A stretch of 64,000 nt of DNA from CAVXTF01 sp963701375. GTDB taxonomy: Bacteria > Actinomycetota > Acidimicrobiia > Acidimicrobiales > CAVXTF01. A model generated the notes under the pieces. The model worked only from the letters and a program-made list of their open reading frames with translations. It was not told the DNA's origin and searched no databases. The stretch is from contig CAVOZT010000001.1 of NCBI GenBank assembly GCA_963701375.1, positions 310,001 to 374,000 of the forward strand, given 5' to 3'. This document shows positions 27,141-35,755 of the stretch, in pieces. The position numbers and the translations under genes were made by a program. How positions within the stretch are numbered: position 1 is the stretch's first letter; the number at the start of each line of letters is the position of its first letter.

Positions 27141-27958
27141 TGCTTTGCTCCGGTGCCGTCCTCGACCGCTGCTTCGGTGACATCGTCGTCCGCCGAAGCG
27201 GCGTCTGCGGTGGCGCTTCCAGAAGGTGACGATGCCGGCAGCGCCTCCGGCGCGCTCGTTGATGCGAGCTCCGCCTTCATCGCGGCGAGCTGGGCGTCCA
27301 CTTCTGATTGAGCAGTTGCCGCATTCAGTTGCTGCTGGATGTCGTCCGGCGTCGATCCGGTGATGTCGGGAAGTGCACCGGAGGCGAGAAGCTCGTCGAC
27401 CGCAGCCGAACGCGCCTGCATCTGGGCGATCTTGTCCTGTGCCCTTTGCATCGTCATCCCGGCATCGGTCATGGATTCCGATATTCCCGACACCGCTTCG
27501 CCCACACCCGCCTCTGCCTTCGAGGCCTGGTATGTGGCCTTCATGGTCTCCTTCTTGGTGCGGAACGATTCGATTTGTGCGGCGAGCCTCTGTGAGGTCT
27601 GCGTGAGCTGAGCCTGCTGCGCGTCAACCTGCTGGTGCTGGGTGCCGAGGCCCTCCAATTGCTCTCCGATCGCGGCCCTGCGGCTTAGTGCCTCGCGTGC
27701 CAGGTCCTCCTGGTTCTGCGCGAGCGCTTGTTTGGCCTGCGCCTGGAGCTTGTCGGCTTGTGTCTTCAGGTCGTTTGCCTGCAGCTCGAGGCGCTTCTTA
27801 GCCGTTGCTACGTCGGCAAGTGCGCGGCGCACCTTCTGCAGATTCTCGAGTTGCTTCTCGTACGTGAGATCGAGCATGTCGGCCGGGTTCTCGGCCTTGT
27901 CAAGGGCCTTGTTGGCCTTCGCCTGCACGATCCCCGAGAGGCGTTTCATGACACTCAT
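27137..27958 (-). CDS. pspA: PspA/IM30 (Vipp1) family membrane-stress protein
   Basis: Long coiled-coil ESCRT-III-like protein that oligomerises on damaged membranes. MSVMKRLSGIVQAKANKALDKAENPADMLDLTYEKQLENLQKVRRALADVATAKKRLE is the classical PspA N-terminal amphipathic helix and first hairpin. Ala/Gln-rich heptads follow to about residue 190. The C-terminal 60 residues are Ala/Ser/Asp-rich and probably disordered. The 273 residues include that tail, longer than E. coli PspA. First gene of pspA-pspAA-SRPBCC, possibly also reading through from the gene upstream at 27999. Confidence 0.93.
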   Translation of the reverse strand: MSVMKRLSGIVQAKANKALDKAENPADMLDLTYEKQLENLQKVRRALADVATAKKRLELQANDLKTQADKLQAQAKQALAQNQEDLAREALSRRAAIGEQLEGLGTQHQQVDAQQAQLTQTSQRLAAQIESFRTKKETMKATYQASKAEAGVGEAVSGISESMTDAGMTMQRAQDKIAQMQARSAAVDELLASGALPDITGSTPDDIQQQLNAATAQSEVDAQLAAMKAELASTSAPEALPASSPSGSATADAASADDDVTEAAVEDGTGAKQ

Positions 27959-27998
27959 CGTGTGGCCTTTCGTGGTGGTCGGCTTGTGTGGTCTGTGG

Positions 27999-28493
27999 TC
28001 ATGCGAGAAGCCCGTGCAGCGCTGCCCAGGTCTGCTCGCTGTGCTGTGCCTCGGTGGCGAGAGCCCGAGCGAGACTGTCGATCCATTCGGGCAACGCCAC
28101 AGGCTTCGACGAAATGACGATCCCGCGAACCGGCCTGTTCACCGTGCACTCGATTCCGCCGCCCTTTCGTGTCGCCTCGAGAACCATCCCGGCCCCGGAA
28201 GAGAGGTCGACGGTGATGCCCACGGCGGCACGGTCGCGCTTGAAGAGCCCTCCTTCGCGCCTGATCAGGACTCGATCCCCCAGGGCGTCCGCAAGCTTCG
28301 AAGCGAGAACGCGGAAAAAGGTGTCGGTATCGGAGGCGTCCGCACGGATCGCTGCGGAAAGCTGGTCGAATTCCAGATTGTCGGCGCCGGGCTGGGGCGC
28401 GACCTCTCCGGTCGCGGCCAGATCTCTTGACGGGTCGGGCTCGATCTCGTTGCCCACCAGCCATCCCTTCTCGCGCTCGCGCGCCTGCTGCAT
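27999..28493 (-). CDS. Conserved hypothetical protein upstream of pspA
   Basis: A 164-residue soluble protein, not recognised. The core is FDQLSAAIRADASDTDTFFRVLASKLADALGDRVLIRREGGLFKRDRAAVGITVDLSSGAGMVLEA, then ECTVNRPVRGIVISSKPVALPEWIDSLARALATEAQHSEQTWAALHGLL. This predicts a mixed alpha/beta domain ending in two helices. ATG at 28493 (MQQAREREKGWLVG) is chosen; the much longer frame to 29255 covers the GNAT gene in a wrong frame. Position 40 bases before pspA suggests it belongs to the same stress operon. Confidence 0.65.
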   Translation of the reverse strand: MQQAREREKGWLVGNEIEPDPSRDLAATGEVAPQPGADNLEFDQLSAAIRADASDTDTFFRVLASKLADALGDRVLIRREGGLFKRDRAAVGITVDLSSGAGMVLEATRKGGGIECTVNRPVRGIVISSKPVALPEWIDSLARALATEAQHSEQTWAALHGLLA

Positions 28494-28582
28494 CGTTGCA
28501 GACGAATCTAGTCCGCCATCAGGCAATGTTCGGCCCGACTCGGGGTTTCGCCTTAGGGGCCACGCCTGACCTGACCAGGGTC

Positions 28583-29200
28583 TCAGCCGGGGTCTCGGGG
28601 GTTCCTCCACATCGGCCAGACCAAGGGGCCACCGGGAAGTCGTATCTCCCCGGTCACCTCGAAGCCATGCCGCGAGTAGAAGGCGATGTTGCTCTCTTTC
28701 GAGGATTCGAGGTACACGCCCGCTCCGTCGTTGTCGCACTTGTCCAATACCGGCCTGAGCAAAGAAGAGCCGACGCCCTTCCCCTGATGGTCGGGATCTG
28801 TCCCGAGGATCGCGAGGTAATAGTGGGGAGGTGCGGCGGGATGCCGCTTCTCGATCACAGACAAGGTTCGTATCGCACTCGTCGTCCGCTTTCCGAATGA
28901 CCTGACGAACCCGGGACCGCCGCGCAGGAACTGGGACGGCGACATTCGCCAGTGTCCGGGCGGGTCCCATAAGGCTGCGCCTGCGCGTGCGGTGTTGGTG
29001 TACGACGAGGAATGGGGAACGTGCTGCAGTCGCATCGCCGTGACGAAGTATCTGACGAGCCTCTTCGGCCGGCTCGCCGCATCCGGGAGGAGGTATTCCC
29101 AAACGGGATCGTCGACGAAGGCGCGAGACAGGCTGGCGGCGATGGCGTCTATGTCTTCTTTGTTCGCTACACGGACGGATCCGCCAGGGGAGGTGTTCAC
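28583..29200 (-). CDS. GNAT family N-acetyltransferase
   Basis: About 205 residues. The N-terminal part VRVANKEDIDAIAASLSRAFVDDPVWEYLLPD is the usual GNAT opening strand and helix. HYYLAILGTDPDHQGKGVGSSLLRPVLDKCDNDGAGVYLESS contains the acetyl-CoA-binding motif A (Q-x-x-G-x-G/A), and NIAFYSRHGFEVTGEIRLPGGPLVWPMWRNP closes the fold. GTG at 29200 overlaps the preceding synthetase stop (GTGA), so the two are translationally coupled. Acceptor unknown. Confidence 0.88.
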   Translation of the reverse strand: MNTSPGGSVRVANKEDIDAIAASLSRAFVDDPVWEYLLPDAASRPKRLVRYFVTAMRLQHVPHSSSYTNTARAGAALWDPPGHWRMSPSQFLRGGPGFVRSFGKRTTSAIRTLSVIEKRHPAAPPHYYLAILGTDPDHQGKGVGSSLLRPVLDKCDNDGAGVYLESSKESNIAFYSRHGFEVTGEIRLPGGPLVWPMWRNPRDPG

Positions 29201-30916
29201 GGTCGGAGAAGCAACGCGGACCGCCCGTGCGTCTCGAATTCGGTCTCCAGGGCATCGACGTCGTCGGCGGTCAGGAGCCTGTAGTCCGTTTGAGTGCGCT
29301 CCGGGCGCCATAGGACCGGATCAGAGCACGACCACCGTTCCACCCTGATAACGGTTTTTGTGATCTTTCCGGTAGCCGTGAGGGGCAGCGCGGGAACGAT
29401 TCTCACAAATCGCGGCGCCCACTTGGTGCCGAGATCGGCCTGAGCCGCCAGGAACGCCGCAAGACCGGCGCAGAAGTCGCGAGCGGAGGCGTCCTTGCGC
29501 AATTCGACCGCTGCCATGACCTGATCGGCGCTCTTTGAGTCCGGTACGGGGTAAACGGCGGCTGCCACCACGTCCTTGTGACGTTCGAGGATGCGTTCCA
29601 CGGGAGCAGCCGCGAAGTTCTCCGAGTCGACTCTGAGCCAGTCGTCGTTGCGGCCCGCGAAGTAGACGAACCCCGCCTCGTCCCTGTATGCGAGGTCTCC
29701 GGTCCAGTACCAACCGTCGCTCAGGCGGGCGGCGTCCGCCGCATCGTTCTTGTAGTAGCCCTCGAAAACAGCGGAGTCCACGCGGCACGCGAGCTCGCCG
29801 ATCGAATCGTCGGGATTGATGATCCGCCCGGTCCCGTCGAACGTCGCACGGTCCCGCTCGCATCGCGAGGCCCGGTCGAGCACCGAGATTCCCTCGGCTG
29901 GAAGGCCCAAGGCGTCCGGCGGCGTGTCAGGAGTGCGGGTGATCGCGATGCCTCCTTCGCTCGACCCATATCCCTCCACAAGGGTGCACCCGAATCGCCT
30001 CTCGAACTCGGCCCTGTCGTAGGCAGAGGCCTCGGTTCCGAACCCGACCCGTAGCGGCGTGTCGGAGTCGTCCGGGCGCTCGGGGGTGGCGAGCACGTAT
30101 GCGAGCGCCTTGCCGACATACGTGAAACGTGTTGCTCGGTAGCGACGGACGTCGTCTATGAAGCGCGATGCACTGAAGCGGCCGCCGAGCGCCATGCAGG
30201 CTCCTACGTGGAGAGCAGGAGCCCACAGGGCCATAACCGCGTTTCCGTGGAACAACGGCATCGGGCAGTAGCAGACGTCGTCACGTTCGAATCCGTAGAT
30301 CTGTGACGCAGCGCCAACCGATCGCGGCCAACCTTCCCTGCGTGCAGCGGACCGCCTTCGGTGAACCGGTCGTACCCGAAGTGAAGATCAGAAGGAAGAG
30401 ATCGTCAGGGGCCGCTTCGCTTTCCCCGGGCGTCGCCTGTAGGTCCTGGCCTCTGTCCGGATCCGGTGGTTCATAGCGTGTCGCGTCGGTCAGAAGGATC
30501 CGAGACTCGTCGACGCCGGTGTCGAGACCGTCCAGCAGAGCTGCTCCGACGGTGTCGGTCACGATCATCCGGCATTCGGTGAAGCGGATGTCGCGGGCGA
30601 GCTCCTCGCCACGGCGAGTCGGGTTGATCCCGACAACGACGGCGCCCGCAAGAGCTGCGCCGCCCATCCAGAACAGGTACTCGGGCACGTTGTCGAGGAG
30701 GATCCCGATGTGCGGGGGACCGTTCAAAGCGCCGGAGAGACCGGATAGATCCGAGAGACCGGGGAGTCCGGAGCGGGCCGTGCAGGCCCGTGCCCGGCTC
30801 TCCGATATCACTTCACGCCACGTCCACTCCCGGTCCTCCGACCGCAGACCCGGCCGGTGGTCGGACGCCCGTCGCTCGAGCATGTCGGCAACCGTCGACG
30901 GGACCTCAGTCAGCAC
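29197..30916 (-). CDS. Acyl-CoA synthetase (AMP-forming), with an apparent frameshift near 30325
   Basis: ANL-superfamily ligase activating a carboxylate with ATP and CoA. The N-terminal part holds the P-loop-like LLIFTSGTTGSPKAV. The C-terminal part holds MPLFHGNAVMALWAP, VEGYGSSEGGIAI, WYWTGDLAYRDEAGFVYFAGRNDDWLRV and the conserved LPLTATGKITKT with its catalytic Lys. The frames 30281-30916 and 29197-30261 join as SQIYGFERDDVCYCPMP if one extra base is removed near 30325. Reconstructed length is about 572 residues. Fatty or branched-chain acids are possible substrates. Residues 51-65 contain a Leu-Ser-Gly repeat. Confidence 0.88.
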
Positions 30917-31091
30917 CGCCGGAGTGTCGCATTCCGATACGTGGTGCGTCTACATCGCTGTCGCCCGGCTCGGCGGGTCGACATCGTGGCTCGACTCGGT
31001 GGTCGACACCGTCGCTCGATTCAGCGAATCGACTTGCGATGCATTTTTCGCGAATAAGTATGCGTTCTTGTTTACTTATCGGGCCTTGGAC

Positions 31092-31755
31092 TCATGCTTG
31101 ATAGCTGGCCAATACCTCTTTGCCTGCAGCATTCGTCACACGTACCGCGTCGATCTCGGCAAGAGGCACTGCGCAGCTCATCGTCACATCGACGCTTCCG
31201 CCGGTGGCGGTGCCGTAGGTACCTGCGACCCACCAGGAGCCGTCGTCGGCCCTCATAGAGACGGTGAGTACCTGTTCTGCTTGCTCACCCGATGCTTTGA
31301 GCTCGACGGAAGTCCCCCACGACTTGGCCGTGAGCCGTGCGAGGGCTTGCGCGCCTCCGGGGCCGGTCAGGGCGAATGTGTGAGAGGACGGGGAGTGTGA
31401 CGATCCAACCCCGGCCTCTGTCGCGACGACCCCTCCTCCGAGGGCGAGCAACACGACGGCCGCAGCGGCCGCGAACCGCATCCGGGTCGACCGGCGGTGT
31501 CGGGCGACCTCTGTGCCGAGCGACTCGAGCACTGCGGATCGAAGCGATTCGGGCACCGCGAGGACCTCGTCGACACGCTCCGGATCGGCAGCGGCGAGCC
31601 GCGGGCTCCAATCGCGACAAGCTCTCGAGTTCGTCGCAACATTCCTCACAGCCGTCCAGGTGCGACTCGAGCGAGAGGCGCTCGGATTCGGGCAGCCGGC
31701 CAATCGACGCAAGTGCAACCTGGCCCCTGGCCTTCTCGCAGCTGAGTGTGTTCAT
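31092..31755 (-). CDS. Anti-sigma factor with zinc-finger domain, apparent frameshift near 31608
   Basis: The N-terminus MNTLSCEKARGQVALASIGRLPESERLSLESHLDGCEECCDELESLSRL carries the H-x3-C-x2-C zinc anti-sigma motif. After an apparent extra base near 31608 the protein continues as SPRLAAADPERVDEVLAVPESLRSAVLESLGTEVARHRR, then one membrane helix (FAAAAAVVLLALGGGVVAT) and an extracytoplasmic domain ending KEVLASYQA. This is the standard layout of an ECF anti-sigma factor. ATG at 31755 overlaps the sigma stop (ATGA), as expected for a sigma/anti-sigma pair. Confidence 0.85.
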
Positions 31756-32310
31756 TGCTCCCACCCCATCTCCTCGAGTACGAGCCGAAGAGACCTCGAG
31801 CGCGTAGAACAAGCGGCTCCTTACCGTTCCCTCGGGAACCCCTAGGCGAGCCGCCACCTCGCGGCCCGGCAAGTTTCGGAAGTAAATGTCTTGGACGACC
31901 GCTCTGTGATCGGGCCGCAAGCGGCGCAAAGCCTCCTCGACCTGCCAGCCGAGCATGGCCTGCTCAGCTTGGCCGTCGACCGCGGCCGGATCCTGCATGA
32001 GTTGATCGGTCTCGTTCGACGACCGTTTGTGAGCGAGGTCGATCACGGCTCGCCTCTCGATCGCGAACAGCCAGCTCCTGAGCGACCCGAGGCTCGGGTC
32101 GAAGCGGTGACGTGATCGCCAAGCACGCATGAAGGTTTCCTGGACGGCCTCTTCAGCCAACCCGTTGTCCCCGAGTGAGCGGCGTGCGAATCCGAACAGC
32201 TCGCCTCCGTAGGTGACGAACGCTGCGTGGAGCCCCGATTCGTCAGCTGCTTCGACGCCGCGGTCGGATTCGGCGCGTCGCTTGTTTCGCGCCGACTCGA
32301 GATGCGTCAC
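31752..32310 (-). CDS. ECF RNA polymerase sigma factor, apparent frameshift near 31797
   Basis: Extracytoplasmic-function sigma-70 factor. Region 2 is YGGELFGFARRSLGDNGLAEEAVQETFMRAWRSRHRFDPSLGSLRSWLFAIERRAVIDLAHKRSS. Region 4 is EEALRRLRPDHRAVVQDIYFRNLPGREVAARLGVPEGTVRSRLFYAL. Removing one base near 31797 gives the family-like ending RSLRLVLEEMGWEQ with a stop overlapping the anti-sigma ATG; as read, it fuses into the anti-sigma factor. GTG at 32310 is preferred; TTG at 32334 overlaps the lipoprotein stop. The regulon is unknown but the two flanking genes are likely targets. Confidence 0.88.
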
Positions 32311-32330
32311 GGTCGGGTTACCGGTACGGA

Positions 32331-32939
32331 TCAATATGAGTAGCCGCCTGAAGTAGTTGTCGTCGCGCCCGACGAAGAAGTGGTCGCCCCGGCAGGTGCC
32401 ATTGCGAACCAGACCCCACCAATTCCCTGGCCCATCGCCTGACCAGCCGACGAGTCCGGAGCATAGAAATACAGAGGGTGTCCGTTGTAGGTCACCTGAG
32501 TCGAACCGTCAGGCCTCTTTATGGTCCCGATCGTGCCGGTCACACCGGATCCGAGCTTGGGTGTCTCTCCCGAGGAAACCGTGAGGGGAGGCCATGTTTG
32601 ATTGCACGACCCCGTGCACATGATCTGGCCGTTCGTCTCGGTGGTCAAGTGGTACAGAGTGTGGCCGTTCGGGCCGGTGAGGACCTTTCCTACAGACGTC
32701 GCGGTGCCGGAACTTACGGTCAGGGTTCCGCCGCTAGGGGAGGTAGTGCCGGAAGCTCCCGGTGATGCGGCCGAAGAGGTCGAAGAGTTGGAAGCCGAAG
32801 TTCCCGAGCTGCAAGCTGCGGCGGTAACGGCGACGGCGGCAAAGAGCGCGAGGAGCGCCCAGCGCTTCCGTCCAGAGGAACCTCTCATGGCAGCCAACAG
32901 GTTGGCATCTGAGGGCTTCATGGTTGTGGAACTGGGCAT
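32331..32939 (-). CDS. Secreted lipoprotein of the COG4315 (Lipoprotein_15) repeat family
   Basis: A 202-residue lipoprotein. The signal is KRWALLALFAAVAVTAAACSS, with the acylated Cys followed by a Ser/Thr/Gly linker. Two family repeats follow: TGPNGHTLYHLTTETNGQIMCTGSCNQTWPPL and YNGHPLYFYAPDSSAGQAMGQGIGGVWFAM. The Tyr-x-Phe/Tyr-x-x-Asp pattern and the C-T-G-x-C pair are typical. The function of this family is unknown. It heads an operon with the ECF sigma/anti-sigma pair, suggesting envelope sensing. ATG at 32939 follows GAGGGAGAAC; the frame extending to 33815 overlaps the opposite HAD gene and is spurious. Confidence 0.85.
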   Translation of the reverse strand: MPSSTTMKPSDANLLAAMRGSSGRKRWALLALFAAVAVTAAACSSGTSASNSSTSSAASPGASGTTSPSGGTLTVSSGTATSVGKVLTGPNGHTLYHLTTETNGQIMCTGSCNQTWPPLTVSSGETPKLGSGVTGTIGTIKRPDGSTQVTYNGHPLYFYAPDSSAGQAMGQGIGGVWFAMAPAGATTSSSGATTTTSGGYSY

Positions 32940-33113
32940 GTTCTCCCTCTCCGAGCTGGGCTGATTCTGTCTACGGGCTAAGTACCTAACTGCAGGGGCT
33001 ACCCGCGAGAGTGGCATATGTTCACGATTAGTCTCGCCGACCAGGGCCTGGGCATGTCGACCAGCACGCCATGAAGACCCGATTCCTCCGCAAGTGGGCC
33101 TGATGAGCACCCG

Positions 33114-34139
33114 ATGATTAGCAGCTTGCAAGCGGCGCTGTTCGACCTCGACGGGCTCCTGGTCGACTCGGAGCCGCTGTGGCACGAAGCAGAGATCAGG
33201 GTTCTGCGGACCCATGGAGTACCCCTCACGGCTGAGATGTGCCGCGAAACCAAGGGCCGGTATGTGTCCGAGGCGGTTCTTCACTGGCACGACAGGTACC
33301 CGTGGGATTCGCCAGGTATCGATGTAGTGGTCGCCGACATTCTCGACATCCTCGACGAGTTGATCGCGACGCGCCTCGACTTGAAGCCTGGTGTCGAGCA
33401 CGCAATCGGCGCATGCCGAAACCGCAATTTGCGTCTTGCAGTCGCATCGTCTTCGCCTCTTCGGATCATCAAGTCGGTGCTCGCCAGATTCGGTCTCGAA
33501 GGCAGTTTCGAATCCATCTGTTCGGCTGAGCACGAGGCCGCAGGCAAACCGGATCCCGCTGTGTTCCTCACTGCCGCTCGCACGCTCGACGCGGAGCCGG
33601 AAAGGTGCCTGGTGTTCGAGGACTCGATCGCAGGGGTTCGCGCTGCCAAGATCGCCGGAATGCTCTGTGTGGCCGTTCCCGAAAGGACCGTCACTACCGA
33701 GGGATCTTTTGTTAGCGCGGACGTGGTGCTCGAGTCTCTCGCGGACCTCGACCACAGGGTTTGGGCCCGTCTCGAGCTCTCTGCTGGTTGCGAGGTCCGG
33801 GTCGTACGGCTCCACAGGTCGTCACCTCGTCCGCCCCTCGTGGTGGCGCCGGGCGACGACCTCGCAGTCGGGAAGCGCGACGACGAATGGCCGGCGTTCG
33901 TCCTCGTGACGAACCCTTCCGGCGCGCAGGGCTGGGTGCCTAGTCGCTTTCTCGAGCTAGACGGCGACGGGCTTGCAACTCCGGTACGTGCCTACAACAC
34001 TGCCGAGCTCGAGGTGGACCCGGGGCAACTCCTGACCGTTCTCGAGCCTGATCTAGGCAGCGGATGGTTGTGGAGTCGCGACGAGGCGGGCCGCGAGGGT
34101 TGGGTACCCGCTCGATGCGTGGAGCCGTCAGAAGGGTAG
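33114..34139 (+). CDS. HAD-family phosphatase fused to C-terminal SH3-like domains
   Basis: Residues 1-225 are a complete HAD subfamily IA hydrolase (beta-phosphoglucomutase/YniC type). Present are the nucleophile motif LFDLDGLLVDSEPLWHEAE, motif II LAVASSSP, the motif III Lys in EAAGKPDPAVFL, and motif IV LVFEDSIAGVRAAKIAGM. Residues about 245-341 hold two SH3-like repeats: DDLAVGKRDDEWPAFVLVTNPSGAQGWVPSRFLELDG and LLTVLEPDLGSGWLWSRDEAGREGWVPARCVEP. The two parts are in one uninterrupted frame. HAD enzymes of this class act on small sugar phosphates; what the SH3 part binds is unknown. Such a fusion is unusual. Confidence 0.85.
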   Translation: MISSLQAALFDLDGLLVDSEPLWHEAEIRVLRTHGVPLTAEMCRETKGRYVSEAVLHWHDRYPWDSPGIDVVVADILDILDELIATRLDLKPGVEHAIGACRNRNLRLAVASSSPLRIIKSVLARFGLEGSFESICSAEHEAAGKPDPAVFLTAARTLDAEPERCLVFEDSIAGVRAAKIAGMLCVAVPERTVTTEGSFVSADVVLESLADLDHRVWARLELSAGCEVRVVRLHRSSPRPPLVVAPGDDLAVGKRDDEWPAFVLVTNPSGAQGWVPSRFLELDGDGLATPVRAYNTAELEVDPGQLLTVLEPDLGSGWLWSRDEAGREGWVPARCVEPSEG

Positions 34140-34200
34140 GGCGACGGGCCGGGAGATCGCGGCACCGTTGGGCTCGACTTAGTCTTTGGACGTGACCGGT

Positions 34201-35496
34201 ATGTCGAGCGCAGAGAAGGCGGAGAAGATAGATGTCTCTGCCCCTTTGGTGCATCTGTCGAGTTTGATCAAACGACCGCTCGTCGACCCGGACGGTGAGT
34301 CGATCGGGAGGGTGCAAGACCTGATCGTGAGGGTTGGAGAACGGCCTCACCCCCCGATCACGGGTGCAGTCGTGCGTATCGAGGGCCGCGATCTGTTCGT
34401 TCCCGTCGACAAGATCGTAGGGATCGAACACGGCAAGGTGTGCTTCAACGGATCGCGGTTGGACCTCCGTCGATTCGAGCGCCGACCGGGCGAGCTACTG
34501 CTCGCGAACGACCTTCTGGCTCGTCACATAATCAACATGGTCGGCGTCAGGTTGGTGCGTGCAAACGAGATCGAGCTGGCTCAGGTTGACGGCGAATGGC
34601 TTGTCGCGGGGGTCGACACGAGCAGCCGCCCGGTGCTCCGACGGCTCCTTCCCGGCCGGCTGAAGCGCAGCGTCCAGCCTGGTTCGCTTCTCGACTGGGA
34701 GAGCATCGAGCCTTTCGTGTCACATGTGCCGTCGGCCCGCCTCAGGATCCCGTACCGCAAGCTTGCTCGCCTGCATCCGGCTCAGATCGCTGACATCGTC
34801 GAAGCCGCCTCACACGAAGAGGGCGAAGAGATCATCGAGGCGGTCAAGGCAGACAGGGAGCTCGAGGCTGACGTCTTCGAAGAGCTCGACGCTGAGCACC
34901 AGGTGGAGTTCGTGCGGTCCAGGTCTGACGAAGACGCAGCCAGGCTTCTCGCTCGGATGGCACCAGATGACGCAGCCGATCTCATCATGGAGCTCGAGCA
35001 AGAGCGCCGCCTTCCCGTCCTCGGGCTCCTTCCGGCCGCCCAGCAACGCAAGGTGCGCTCGCTCCTCAGCTACAACCCCGAGACGGCGGGCGGCCTCATG
35101 AGCCCCGACTTCGTGGCGCTGCCTGAGCACACATCCGTCGCGGACGCTCTCAACGCGGTCCGCCACAGCAACGCCCCTCCCGAATCCATGAACGTGGTGT
35201 TCACGCTCGACGAGTCGGGATCTGTCGCGGGGTCCGTGTCGTCGGTGATGTTGATCAGATCCGACCCGACGGTCACTCTCGACCGAGTCGCGAGACCGAA
35301 TCCCGCGCACGTCCACGCCGACTGGGACGTTCACTCGGTCGTGCGCAAGATGTCCGATTTCAACCTGACCGTTGCTCCGGTCATGGACGACGACCACCGC
35401 CAGATGCTCGGGGTGGTCACTGTGGACGACGTACTCGAGATGCTCCTGCCGAGCGGCTGGCGCCGTGACGCAGGCATGACCGCTAGAGAGGAATGA
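34201..35496 (+). CDS. PRC-barrel, MgtE_N and CBS-domain protein (metal-transport regulator-like)
   Basis: A soluble protein of about 431 residues with no membrane helices. Two PRC-barrel-like domains come first (LIKRPLVDPDGESIGRVQDLIVRV; ARHIINMVGVRLVRANEIELAQVDGEW). A MgtE intracellular N-domain follows (LARLHPAQIADIVEAASHEEGEEIIEAV, ARLLARMAPDDAADLIMELEQERRLPVLGLLPAAQQ), then a CBS pair (ETAGGLMSPDFVALPEHTSVADALNAVR; VAPVMDDDHRQMLGVVTVDDVLEMLLP). In MgtE the N and CBS domains sense Mg2+ and gate the channel; here the channel is missing and an Nramp-like transporter follows on the same strand. TTG 34186 and GTG 34192 are alternative starts. Confidence 0.88.
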   Translation: MSSAEKAEKIDVSAPLVHLSSLIKRPLVDPDGESIGRVQDLIVRVGERPHPPITGAVVRIEGRDLFVPVDKIVGIEHGKVCFNGSRLDLRRFERRPGELLLANDLLARHIINMVGVRLVRANEIELAQVDGEWLVAGVDTSSRPVLRRLLPGRLKRSVQPGSLLDWESIEPFVSHVPSARLRIPYRKLARLHPAQIADIVEAASHEEGEEIIEAVKADRELEADVFEELDAEHQVEFVRSRSDEDAARLLARMAPDDAADLIMELEQERRLPVLGLLPAAQQRKVRSLLSYNPETAGGLMSPDFVALPEHTSVADALNAVRHSNAPPESMNVVFTLDESGSVAGSVSSVMLIRSDPTVTLDRVARPNPAHVHADWDVHSVVRKMSDFNLTVAPVMDDDHRQMLGVVTVDDVLEMLLPSGWRRDAGMTAREE

Positions 35497-35755
35497 TGGC
35501 GGCCGGCACAACGCTGCGCTACCGAAGGCCCGGAACCCGTTGCGGTCGTCCTCAGAAACGAACGCGCGGTGGCGCTCCCGCTCATAGCGGGCCGCATCAA
35601 CGGACCCGAAATAGAACTCTCAGTCTCATGCGCACAATTCCCTCCCCGGTCAAGCGGGGCTTCGCAACCGCTCGAGCTTCACTCAGTTGAGCTGAGCGGG
35701 TTCGCGGTGCGTGTGAGCACGCACCGACGGCAGCGAAGAAGAAGGGAGGTGAAAC
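35497..35755 (+). promoter_or_regulatory. Structured leader upstream of the Nramp-like transporter
   Basis: 259 bases without a supported gene. Near its 3' end an 8-base-pair perfect hairpin (35706-35725, GGTGCGTG-TGAG-CACGCACC) sits inside a second pairing TTCGC (35701-35705) with GCGAA (35733-35737). A weaker hairpin CTCAG-TTGAG-CTGAG lies just upstream. The very strong ribosome binding site GAAGGGAGGTGA follows immediately. This could control translation of the transporter. It does not match the metal riboswitches I know (no yybP-ykoY core seen). Confidence 0.45.

Noticed and set aside
29578..30054. Plus-strand frame of 158 residues opposite the acyl-CoA synthetase
   Set aside because: Composition is typical of an antisense shadow in high-GC DNA; the opposite strand has unmistakable synthetase motifs.
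32939..33815. N-terminal extension of the COG4315 lipoprotein
   Set aside because: It overlaps the HAD gene on the other strand and places the lipoprotein signal in the middle of the protein; ATG at 32939 has its own ribosome binding site.
35497..35640. Continuation of the CBS protein or a small gene before the transporter
   Set aside because: The frame 35493-35690 is Arg/Thr/Pro-rich without start signal or motif; better read as untranslated leader.
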